Of a stretch of DNA of 64,000 nt, positions 41,008 through 52,500 are shown piece after piece; the stretch's first letter is position 1, and every line of letters begins with the position of its first letter. Under the pieces are notes generated by a model. That model was not told where the DNA came from. It did not search any database and saw only the letters and a list, made by a program, of their open reading frames with translations. The position numbers and the translations under genes are program-made. Source of the stretch: Liolophura sinensis (lineage: Eukaryota > Mollusca > Polyplacophora > Chitonida > Chitonidae); assembly GCF_032854445.1 (NCBI RefSeq), contig NC_088295.1, positions 55,717,249 to 55,781,248 on the forward strand, written 5' to 3'.

Positions 41008-41025
41008 GGGGGGGGGGGGGGGGGG
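41008..41025 (+). repeat. Run of 18 G
   Basis: An uninterrupted 18-base G run, able to form a G-quadruplex in principle. Homopolymers of this length also vary and are error-prone in assemblies. Confidence 0.9.
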
Positions 41026-41029
41026 TTGA

Positions 41030-42025
41030 GTAATGAACTGTGTATAAGTCTGTGTGAAAATATAGATACGTTGGATACAAAGGGTGTAGAAAATAATGGC
41101 GAAATTATACATAAGTAATATAAAAAAGCGCTGAACCCGCCGGAGGAATTATTTGAACTGTGGACAATTGACGCCCACCAGCCTCTCAATAATGTTTCCA
41201 CGACGGGGAAACTGGCGCTCTGCCCACGCATGGAAAACCTCGGCAGAGGCCAGGCTCCAACGGGTGAGAATCACCTAGGGCTGTATCGCCAATGTAAAGA
41301 AGATGCGATCGTGGACTGCTCATGCAGAAAAGCTTTGACGACCTATTATCTTACTTACACTATATTCCTTGCGCCCTGATGAAGCATAATGTTGAGTTTC
41401 TTCAGCCTCTGACTCTACTTGGTGCATTAGGACGGTTCTAAGGATCGCTTGACTGCATTATGGAGGTATGTAGCCAGAAATGGCAGAGTCGTAAAATTCC
41501 AAGGTTCCAAAGGTCGCATGTATCAAAGGTTCTTTTAACAGAACCTACTTTGGAATATAATATACTCATTGCTATACGGTTAAAACTGATTGGAGCGTTA
41601 TACTGTTCTATTCTCAGCACAAATTGGTTTCTGCTGTCGATGTACGCAGTGGATTGCGATTTTGATCTCCTATGATTTGTGATCTGAGTGGTGTCAGTCG
41701 CGGAATGTTATATATAGGCTGTCTAAAGATCCTTGATTTGTGGAGATACCATAGGCATTTAATGACGTTCTTACCATGGGCCTCCAGAAAGCTGGTAGAA
41801 GAGCATTGAAACAATTCTTTGAAAACATACCCGTGCTCAGAATTTTTTGCATGAAAGCTTGGGTAATGTGAACGGAAAGAAAACTCAGCTATGCCAAAGA
41901 GCATGTTAGAAAAACTGGAGACTGTATACAGTTGTAGGGTAAAGTCTGTTGCGAAACTATTTTCAGCGCAGTGCTTTCCATCAATGAAGTATTAAATCAC
42001 AACGCTTTTGTCTCTTGTAGGTTTT
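41030..42025. other. Non-coding stretch, nothing recognised
   Basis: Overlapping frames of 60-104 codons on both strands without motifs. Confidence 0.4.
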
Positions 42026-42029
42026 ATAT

Positions 42030-42475
42030 TAGCTGCTTTCCAATACAGTTACTCCCAGTTTCAATGTTTACATTTAATTTCAAGGCAGCATTACCCCAAC
42101 ACCGTTGATTATCATGTGAAATTTGTCGTATCATTATCAGATGCCATTTTTCTGACCTCTTGTGGGCTTTAAACTGACTTTTATCCAATACAGTTACTCC
42201 TACTTTTAATGTTTATACTGAATTTCAAGACGGCATTACCCCAACACCGTTGATTAATATGTGCTTGGTGATATTTTACTTTGGCGTATCATTATCAGAT
42301 GCCATTTTCCTGACTTCTTGTGGGCGTTAAACTGACTTTTATCCAATACAGTTACTACTACGTTTAATGTTTATACTGAATTTCAAGACGGCATTACCCC
42401 AACACCGTTGATTAATATGTACTTAGTGATATATTAATGGCGTATCATTATCAGATGCCATTTTTGTGACCAGTT
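42030..42475 (+). repeat. 145-170-bp tandem repeat, 3 units
   Basis: CAATACAGTTACT recurs at 42041, 42186 and 42354, each followed by a TTTAATGTTTATACTGAATT-type block, GGCATTACCCCAACACCGTTG and TATCATTATCAGATGCCATTTT. Units 2 and 3 share an extra segment (ATATGTGCTTGGTGATAT) missing from unit 1, which explains the uneven period. Confidence 0.92.
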
Positions 42476-43149
42476 TGAATCTTGCATTAGGGATGGGGTT
42501 GCTTATTTTATTGAGGAAACTGGGGGGGGGGTTGTTTTTTTTTTAGAATTTGGCCTTGGGAATCGTTTTTGAAATACAAATATTGATATTTAGCTTACCA
42601 TATGCATTTCGCTTACCATATGCATGTAACCACTTAACCCACTTACGTCGCCATTTGGAGCTGTTACACGTCCTTACTTGCTTAGTACAGTTTTTGCATG
42701 AGTGAGTGGGCGTATGTGAAATAAGTTTGTGGAGAGGTGAAGGGGATCTTCTAGAAACTCTAGAAATGTATTCATCAGTTGACGTTTCTTTGAATTTTTG
42801 CCGGCAACATGGTTTGCCCTTACTAAGGTTCACTGTCTCTCTTTCTGATATCTGTTTGTGGTTGCTAATTCCTTATTGTTGTCATGCATTTGAATATTGT
42901 GGGATTTTGGTAGGTGTTCATATTCATGCATCGTTCTATGTGCTGGAAATACTTTTCATGGCTCCAAATAAATAGATAAAAACTCATTCCGATAAAATAC
43001 ATGTATCTTTACCATTATACGACAGAAAACTTTTTACGGTCTCCATCGTTATATTTCGCCTAAATAGAGGGAAATAGAGCAAAGCAGAACATAGCAGCTT
43101 GTGCTTTTTTTTCCGAAACACAAATGGCATAGAATAAAAAAGACAACCG

Positions 43150-43590
43150 CATTGAGAGTAAAACTAGAGCAATGAGGACAGTATGATGGTTTCCTCAGCT
43201 GAAGCTTTATTGTATCTGATCATGTAAATGTCTAAATAGTATCAACACGAACCCCCTACAACCAAAGCTTAAGAAACACAGGTAAAAACAAGGTACATTG
43301 ATTTTAATAACGATGAAAATGCAAAACAATGCAAAGGGACCAAATCTCGGGGATGCTTAATTCACCAGCCGAAACCAGTCCCCTTTCTCAGCGCTGTGTG
43401 AGGTATACATGTGCATTGCATTCAAACGCTGATTATAATGACTTTCCAAACAAGCCCATAACTTTGTTCTTAGATAGACAGCTCATAGATAACACTAACA
43501 ACGTATGAAAGATGCAGGTGGGTTGAAATCAAATCTGCAATAAGATAGGAAATGCCTTGAGGACATACTTTACTGGTTATTTGTGACCAG
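43150..43590 (+). repeat. Dispersed repeat, copy 2 (paralogue near 28.8 kb)
   Basis: Shares ordered blocks with 28830-29200, including GAGAGTAAAACTAGAGCAATGA and AAAGGGACCAAATCTCGGGG, and a looser CATAACTTT block further right. The rest is diverged. Nature unknown. Confidence 0.45.
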
Positions 43591-43599
43591 ATTCTAGTC

Positions 43600-44815
43600 A
43601 TGGCTGAAAATGTCGTCACTGTGTTTTTTTTTTACAGCATCACCGTCTCCAGTGATGCCGTTTTTACTGTGGAACTTGAAACGTGTTCAAAGGCGCCAGG
43701 CGTTTTTTTCATTCGTTCACTTAACAGACCTTGGCTTGATAATAAACGTGTCATTTGGCGTGGTTTAACCGTTGAAGCTTAGCCTAGCTGTTCATGTAAC
43801 CAAAAATACCAGCGACCGCTTTCAAGGATCCGTCCGAAATTAAACCAGTTGATGTATACAGAGAACGTGCTGGGAATACCACTTTTATCAGCATGTCCTT
43901 TCGCAGCTGAACGATGACGAAACAGTCTCTCAACCCTAGGAGAGACGCTTTGAAGATACCGGATCATTCAAAGCCCCTGTGGATTGCCCAAGAAGATGTA
44001 AGGTTTATGAGTCGATAACTTACCTAAATAAGGGTTGTATCAGCGGAATGTCGTTAAGACTTATTACTTTGTTAGAAAGGTTCGTGGGATGGATGCCAGC
44101 CTGGTACCTTATCGGATCATATTTGGAGACAATTCAAAGATACTTTTTTATGGTTTGATTCCGCAATAATTCTGCGTCAGTTACTGGTGAAAACAACAAG
44201 ACTATGCACAGAGAGAGAGAACGCCATCATCAGTTGATGCCATTTTCTCAAATTATATTCGCTTGTCCCTAATTTCACTGCCCTAAGGAAAGCTCTGATA
44301 ATTATATCTTGCATCTGTATCTTCCATTACCTAAGTTCTTTCCTAGTTTCTATGGCATCTGTTAATAAAGATAAAAGAAATATTAGTGTAACAAACAATT
44401 AAATAAGAAAAATTTCTGTATTTGCTTTCATAGTATATCATCACCGAATCCTCAGTGTCTTTCTAGAAAATTTGTATATATGACTTTGAGGTATCGCGTG
44501 ACCTATAACCTAAGTTAGTCAAGCAGCACGTCAATCAGGGGTGAAGATATACTTATTCTTAAGGTAGATAGAATATATAGCACAGAACCGCGTTTCGTCG
44601 ATGTGAACCCATATTAAGACATCAACCGTTCATAATTCTGCTCTGATGATTGTCATAAAACGAATTGTTAAAGTCGAAAGAAAGATCCAATTGAATGACG
44701 TTATGAGGATATGTCTTTGAACGTAATTACTTCTTCTTCAGCCTCGGTCACACAAGCGTTTTTTTTTTTCATTTGGATATTATCTTGTTCCATATCTGTG
44801 TTAGACAAAATTACG
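43600..44815. other. Non-coding stretch, nothing recognised
   Basis: No supported exon or repeat. Confidence 0.4.
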
Positions 44816-44819
44816 TTTA

Positions 44820-45470
44820 AGAGGTCACATTATATTCATGAGGTAACATTGCATTCATGAGGTAATTTTATATCCACAAGGTCATTTTATATCCATAGGC
44901 CACCCAACACGTTTGTCGTCTTTCTTCTGTTAATTCACATTGCATTTACGTTTTCATATTTCATCCACAAGGTCACATTACATTCAAGAGGTCACATTAA
45001 ATGCACGAGGTCACATCACAGTAATGTGATGCATTACATCCACCAGGTCACATTACATCCACAAAATTCCATCACAACCATCCAAATCGGATCTACTCCA
45101 TCTTGCTGCTTGATCCACGAGATCACAGATTATGATACAGATTGGATCTACCTCGTCTTTCCATTTGATTTGTGAGGTCACGTTACATCAATCCACATCG
45201 GATCTACCTCGTCTTCCAATCTGATCCGTGAGGTCTCATCACATCAATCCAGATGGGACCTACCTCATCCTATCATTTGATCCTCGAGGTCACGTTAAAT
45301 TAATTCAGATCGGATCTACCTCGTCTTCTCATTTGATCCTCGACGTCACATTACATCAATCCAGATCGGATCTACCTCATCCTCTCATTTGATCCATGAG
45401 GTTACATTCCACCAGTCCAGATCGCGTCTACCTCGTCTTCCCTCATCTTCTTGATCTATGGCTTGATCCA
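44820..45470 (+). repeat. ~60-bp tandem array with simpler leading part
   Basis: From about 45105, five to six units carry GATCGGATCTACCTCGTCTT, CATTTGATCCATGAGGTCAC and ATTACATCAATCCA. To the left (44820-45070) only short GAGGTCACATTACATTCA-type pieces repeat every 20 or so bases. This looks like an older or differently sized form of the same array. Confidence 0.88.
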
Positions 45471-47320
45471 CATTTGATCCAGAAGCTGTTTTAAATGCGG
45501 TTGTTGCGAACATCTTGATATAAGTTAAATGCATCATGATGTTTTGCCTATCTGCGATCCTTCTTTTGTTGCTATGTCTTTATTTGTGTAGGTCTGACCT
45601 TTGAATCTTTCGGGTTGTCCATGATTCAGATAGCGTGATATTTTTTTTTGTTAAAAAATAAAAATAAAATGCTTACTTTGGTTTTGCTTACCTCAAAATC
45701 ACCAATGTTAAAGACATTCCATTTATTTAGCCTTCCATCCTTAAATTGGCTGTATACTAGTGGCAGGTGTATGTAGCTTCGGTATATCGGTTACTTTAGC
45801 CTCTAAGACGTATTGGACCTGTTCACAAGAACACACAGAGCTGTCAGATGATTGATTTCCCAATGAAATATACCTCATATATATTACTAGTCTAACGATA
45901 TGCCTCGGAGGCAGGCGGAAAATTGAAAAACAAGTATAGATCCCGAATGCGCATAAAATATACATGAAAATTGTCGCCTTGGGAGTTAAATGAGAAAGAA
46001 ATGGTGAATTAGAATGCGGAAAACGTCTCCACAAAGAACATCGCTCTTGCGGCTTTCTTTAAAGGCAAGGTTTACCTTCAGACCTTCTCCCTCCCTCTCC
46101 CTTATTCTGCTTCCTTTAGCCTCAGACAGGCTCGTCGGTTGACTGGTAATTGAAAGGAAAATTAGCTCCGTGTAATTGCTGTAGCTTTGATGAAAAACGG
46201 ACAAGGAGCTTTAGTTTCTTGATTGCGGTTGATTACCCATTCGACATCAATAGCTTTTCTTGTCTGCGAACCAAAATCCATGTGGCTATTTAAAACTGAA
46301 TTGTTTAGCTATATCACAGCACAACAATTAATTGTCGAACTGATCGATTATTTTAGCCGGTTTGAGCTATTATTATACGTGAGATAATCTGCTTTTAGTC
46401 ATTTTGTGTCAGGGTCAAAAGGGATTTTAACATTTAACAGAATATTATTGGAATGGTATCATCGAATATAACCTCTGCCTTGTTACAATGTGAGAGATAA
46501 CAGTGGTTTCGCTTTGTGCTGTACTGACACGGGGTTTGAATCATCATATCGTTTGAATCATCATATTGCTTCATCATATTGACACAGGGGAAATATCTCG
46601 AAGGAGCCAGGCTAAAGAAACACACACCAACCTCTCCAGGTTTCACTGGCAATTCCGAATGTAAAAATGTGAAAATGAACAATGAACCAAAACAAGAAAA
46701 TATCTGCAGTGGGTTTCGGGCTCATGGAAGATTTGTAGGTGTTACCTTGCACCACGAACGTTAATAAATTACATAAATTCAGGGAGCTCTGGTCACTAAT
46801 TCACTAACAAAGTGACACAAATGTCAGCAAAGGTAACAAAAGATGCTGCTCTTTGTATATTGATGGCAATTGGCAGAAATGAGCGATCGATACTAGCATA
46901 CTGGAGATGCTTTTTTTCCCGGTATACATGAAAATCACATCTCACTGCGATGAAAATGAATTTTATGAGCTAAATATAAAACAGACATTCAATCTCGCCA
47001 AACGCAATCTCCGCCAATTCTCAAGAAAGGGGGGAAAAACTCGGAAGGATTAATTTATTTAGACTATTTGCTATAAGCTGTAGAATTTTTTTTCTCTGTT
47101 TGCATTCCTGCCAGTGAAGTCTCCAAGGAACTCTAAATGGACAGATTTAGAAACTGTTCATAACACGGAATGTGGGGCCCAAGAATGGGAGTTGAGGATG
47201 CTCTTTTACAAGAATTGCTTTGCCCGATTAATTATTTTGGCACGGTGTGTAACAAATATATAAATAAAATAGTTTTGCTTCTGTTTAGTGCACCAGGTAT
47301 AAGTTAGAAGATCTCTAAGG
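45471..47320. other. Non-coding stretch, nothing recognised
   Basis: Frames up to 97 codons (45741-46204 minus) lack motifs and splice context. Confidence 0.4.
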
Positions 47321-47527
47321 CCAATAACCTGCGGATTGTCCTGGGTTTCCCCTCGGCCTCTGTTCGGTTTCCTCCCACCATAATACTAGCCGCCGTCGTG
47401 TAAGTGAAATATTGTTGAGTACGACGTAAATCACCAATCAGATAAATAAATGAATAAATAAATAAATGAATAAATAAATAAATAAATAATTAAATAATTA
47501 AATAATTAAATAAATAAATAAATAAAC
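47321..47527 (+). mobile_element. Family A SINE with long (AAAT)n tail, plus strand
   Basis: The truncated body (AATAACCTGCGGATTG, CTGGGTTTCCCCTCGG, TTTCCTCCCACCATAATACT) and 3' domain (GCCGTCGTGTAAGTGAAATA, TTGTTGAGTACGACG) are followed by about 85 bases of AAAT/AATG/AATT repeats (47440-47525). The tail is the longest of the family in this window. Confidence 0.85.
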
Positions 47528-47644
47528 TCAAAGGCCATTTCTCAGTACAGACAGCCAAATTCCACCGCTAAAACAAACGATACAACACATCTCTGAACTA
47601 CACGATACAATCAGAAGGTTATTTTGTAACTGTGACAAGCAACG

Positions 47645-47757
47645 CCGTTCTGTTAGTCCCTCTGTCTGTTTGTCGGTCGGTCGGTCTGCCGATCTCTCTA
47701 TCGACTTGTCTGTCGATCTGACTGTCGATCTGTCGGTGGGTCTGTCGGTTAGTCAAA
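47645..47757 (+). repeat. Degenerate TCGGTCTG/TCTGTCGA simple repeat
   Basis: An imperfect tetranucleotide-type array: GTCGGTCGGTCGGTCTGCC, then GTCTGTCGATCTGACTGTCG and GTCGGTGGGTCTGTCGG. Confidence 0.8.
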
Positions 47758-47759
47758 TT

Positions 47760-48885
47760 CTTGACATCCTATCTATGTAAGATGGGCCATTCGTTTAGCG
47801 AGGGATTTGATTTCAAAACGAAGTCATCTTTCTCGGGATGTTGCGAAATGTGGATAGCTGGGTGCGTTTGAAGTCTGTTTGTTAATAAAAAAAATCAACA
47901 CATGACCATAAAACTTTTGTAGACACAGAAATCGTTATAGTTGATACAATTACCCATTGAATTTTGTGTGGAAAAGAATCCATGAAGGTGTACATTGTCA
48001 TTTTCTCACATCAAATATTCCTTAACCCTGCTTTAGACAGAGTTATATTCCAAAATTGTGAAGATACTAATGATGTGGCGCATTGTTGGGGAGGGGCTTT
48101 GGCGGATGTATGCGCTGAGTATATACCCACCTTCCAGTTCGTGTATTGTCGTAAAAGTTTGCTCTGATGGCTTATTGAAATGAAACCTTGGGAACTGCAT
48201 AAAATGCTTCCTTTTCAAGAGAGCAGTCAAAGTTTGCCAGTTGAAGAAAAATCCCACTCCCTCGGGATATGTTAGAGAATGGCGTGGTGCCAACAAATTT
48301 AAATTAGCAACCATTTTTTGTTCGGAAAGAGAAAAATCAGGTTACTTTTTTAAGACTATTTTTTTAAAAACGAAAACATGTAGTGATGACTTTCACGCAG
48401 AACTGGGATTTCAAGCACGCATCGTCAGTTTCAGTGGGATGAGAACCATACCAAAGAAATGAGACGAATAAATGACGCTGATATAAATAGATACCATCTT
48501 TTGCCTTTCCAGGTGACTTAACGATTTCAAGGTCATTGCATGGCTTTGTGGCTATAATGCAGATGATGTGGGTCTTGAATTCCTTATTTAGAGTAAAAAC
48601 ATACAAGAGAATGAAACTTTGCCTGACTGCACAGATGACAGTCTTACAAGCTTGAGCAGAGCCGTATCGTGGACGACAATACATTTTTCTCTTCACTGGA
48701 TCTGACTTCTCGCAAAGTAACCCAGGTCAATAAATAAATTGATTTAGATACACTTTACGATTGCCCCAGCTGCGTGAAAGTCGAATCGAATTTCAGAAAT
48801 GAATCTTATTGCGGCTTCTCATATCGGCGTTTGTCGCTTTTGGCGCGACTCATCCAACGGAACAAACCACTATCTTGCACTTACT
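47760..48885. other. Non-coding stretch, nothing recognised
   Basis: Overlapping frames of 67-110 codons on both strands have no motif. Confidence 0.4.
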
Positions 48886-49020
48886 GTCTGTTATCGGTAC
48901 ATTTATGTTAAGTAATGTACTGTGATCGGTACACTTATGTTAAGGAATGTACTGTGAACAGCGCACTTGTGGTTAAGAATTAAACATGATCATGCACTTG
49001 TGTTAAAGAACTACACTCAA
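48886..49020 (+). repeat. ~36-bp degenerate tandem repeat, ~4 units
   Basis: TATCGGTACATTTATGTTAA, GATCGGTACACTTATGTTAA and two more diverged units. A lone related piece (GATCGGAGCCCTTATGTTAA) lies at about 49481, 55 bp before the first coding exon of the peptide gene. Confidence 0.8.
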
Positions 49021-49536
49021 ACTAAGGCACTAACAGTGATGCATTCACATATGCCAAAAGTACTCAATGATTTTCTTTTCTTAATACGGGGGATATGATG
49101 TAGTTTTACATAAAACTAGAAAAGAGCTTCTTCGCGTCTTCTTTGGGCGTAAAAGTGATTCTGAGCTATAGTTTCGTAAGGCTCAATCGGTCAGTTCGGT
49201 TATTAAGTAGCCTGCTGTAGTGACGTCGACGATGATAACTGTCAAAACAACTTTGTTGCGGGGAAGTCGGTCTCGCGTTCTCAGTATGTTTATCAATGAC
49301 GTCATTTTCAAATATTTCCTGCCATATGCATAAAATAGAGGGGTTATTAAGACATAATAAAATATACCACAAGAATAAAATGGAAGTTCTGAATTTTTGC
49401 TATATCTTTCTTCATATTCATTAAAACCATGCACTTCGTTTTATAGTGCCTTTTCAGGTATCCTTTGGAGAACTTACCTTGATCGGAGCCCTTATGTTAA
49501 GGAATTAACGGTGAATTCTTTCTCTTCTGTTTACAG

Positions 49537-49545
49537 CTAGGAAGC
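49537..49545 (+). other. 5' UTR part of the first coding exon
   Basis: Acceptor TTTACAG ends at 49536, giving only nine untranslated bases (CTAGGAAGC) before ATG. Transcription must therefore begin in an exon further upstream that I could not identify. Confidence 0.6.
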
Positions 49546-52500
49546 ATGCGCAGTTTGGTGTATGTTTTTGCAATAACGCTGACGGCACAGCTATTGGTAC
49601 AGGCCGGCTGCAAACGTGAGTATTTCGGAGCTTGCCCATTTTATTGTTAAATATAAGGTAATACAAACCTTGGCCATTGTTAGTCATGGGAAGATAAACC
49701 ATGGCTTTTTTACATCAAGAAGGTAAATACAGAGTTACAGCCGAACACCAGAGATAAATCCGTATTGTTCTTCATCTGGATAGTAATTAAGAACTCGAAT
49801 TTTTATTTGGAATATCACTTTTTCGTAAAATGGTAACTTTTAAGCCATCAGCCTTATTTTATAAGTCGTATATGAGTCGCATGCTTCGGAATTGAATCTT
49901 GGATCGTCACCTGTAGAATCCTGTTTAGCATGACAGGGGTGTGTGAGAATCTGTTGATGGACAAAAAGCAGCATTGTTTCTCTATGTTCCACAAAATAGC
50001 GCCACGCGTTGCATAAGTTCTTCTCTGTATAACATTGACACGCATTCACAAACATTGAAATAAATGTTAAAAGTACGTTAATATTCATCATGTATCGTAA
50101 TGATATCCAAATGGTTTCGGCGTCCGCCTTGAAGCCGGTAGACCCGGGATTAAACCCGAGTCGAGTCATACCAAAGGAGGGACCTCCGTGGCTCAGTTGG
50201 TTAGCACGCTAGCGCAGCGTAATGACCCAAGAGTCTCTCACCAATGCGGGTTCTGCCCGGTTTCCACCCACCATAACGCTGGCCGCTGTCGTATAAGTGA
50301 AATATTCTTGAGTACGGCGTAAAACACCAATCAAATCAATGAATCAGTCATACCCAAGTTGGTACTTGTTGCTGCCTCGCTTGGCGCTAAGCACTGAGAA
50401 GTTAGAGCACGGAAACAGGACTGGTTGCCACAGTATAGTGTGACTGGGTGGGGTGTCGTGCCTGGTGTTTTCGGCATGATACTTCAGAAGACGCCAACAA
50501 GTGGCGCAGCACTTTCACGGAATGGTCTCGCTCTGCCACAAGAACACACAGTACACAGTTCCTACTTCAGTACCAATGGAAGAATGCGCTGTACACCTCG
50601 ATATTTTTAAACTTTATTTATTTATTTACTTAACTATTTATTTATTTAAATGATGTTTAACGCCAAACTTAAGAATTTTTCACTTATTTGACGGCGATTA
50701 GGTTTATGTATTGGGGAAACCGGAATGTCCGATGTAAACCACCGACTTTCGCCAAGTAGGATTACCGTGCAAATCTCTTTCCTTGAAAGATAATACCAAA
50801 ACTGGCTCCGAAAAATATGGCTGTGTTTAGAATACATAATTAATCACACTTCATGCCAACGGATCTGACAAATGTAATGTATTTAGTTGCGCTATTTCAC
50901 CTAGATTATAGTCTGAGCTATGCTATATATCAGAAATGTTTCTACTTCGCATCGATTAAGTCACACCACCTCCGTGTATAAGGTATAGACGTCTACGTGA
51001 TGAATTCCATTTACGCAGGAACTAGCGTTCGTATGGAAGCCGGTTAAGGCCATCGTTCGTGATAGGGACAATTTTCGATCGTTTCTTATTTACTCCAGCC
51101 TGATTGAGTTTCACCCTTGACTGCTTTAAAGTGATAGCGTGAGAGGAATCGAGGAGTATTCAGGCGAGAGGCAACTGTTGCCCTATAGGCACGAGGAGGC
51201 TACGAGGCTTGTAAATCGATGGCTGCCAACGGAACGGTATTGGTTCGTAGTATGCTTCTCTTGTGGATTTGATAGCCCTGGGTGTGTTCAGCAACGCATT
51301 AGTTCCGCGGGCAAAAATACTGCGGGAATTTGTTCTACGCGGTCGTTGGTCAGGCCATAGATTTCCTGGCTAAGCGGAAATGACTTAATCAGGTAACACT
51401 GTCAGCGCCGTCTAACCATGATACAGCGGGGGCAATTAAGTGGAAAACACTATTAGACTCTATATGGTTTCTCTTGTTCAACAGGATATTTCAACAATGG
51501 AGAAACCAAAAACTGTCCATCGTCGTATCCTATTACTGATTTGTCACATACATTGTATACACAAACGCAACATTTGAGAGAAAAAAATACGTGTTTCACA
51601 TTGTTTTGTAAGAATTTTATAGTTAAATTACCCCTTGCCACAAACCGTCAAGCATACATCGCGTGTTTGTATGGTGTAAAGTCGAAACTTCGAAGCACTG
51701 TGGAAACAGCAGGATATATGACTTCCCTTTTTGCTCACGTTCCTCAGGTATATCTGGTAATGAGTAAAATAATTAAGCATTATTCTCATTCCCTTTAGTA
51801 ATCCCCACCCACCTGCACCAACCAACAAAACATTTCCAGTATTACTAAGACCTTATAGGAGCGTCACATGAACCCATTCATATATCTCATAACCACAGGC
51901 CTAATCTCCCTTATCGTTGTTCCCCAGCCCTTGCACCAACCAAACAGAATCTTCCCACTGACCTTAAGACATGGCAAGAAACCTTTCATATAACCCATAT
52001 ATACTGGCCTCCAAACATGACCCCGTCAATGCCGAAGTTTAGTGCAGGTGGATGAACATTTTCACATCCTAACATCTAACGTGATATACTTGGCTGCATA
52101 ACCCGAAGCCATGTCTTGAGAAGAAACTTGACACGTGGCACCTGAATGTTTCTTCCGGTCGTCCGTGATCGTTAATTTCCATCCAATCTCGGGCTGTTTG
52201 TCTCATGAGAAGCAGATGGTTTTGACATATGTGAATTACCATTTTCGAGAATTAATTTCGTTTAAATCCAACACCCAGCGTTTCCTTTCATTATTGCTCT
52301 GTGACCGAAGCAGTTGTTCAGTGAAGCGTAAACAGATGTGTCAGGCTTTATTAGAAACCGGAGCGTCAAAATAACATCTTGTCAGCCAGCTCACCGTGTT
52401 TATAGTCGTCAATAGATTGAGTATTTGGACAGAATAGTTTACCATTCTTTCCAAATTCGAAAAAATTTACTCTGACAAAAGCCAAACTCGATGGTGATAA

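Noticed and set aside
50181-50250. Possible tRNA gene from the TGGCTCAGTTGG A box
   Set aside because: It is the head of a SINE with a tail and target duplication; no cloverleaf or anticodon arm can be folded.
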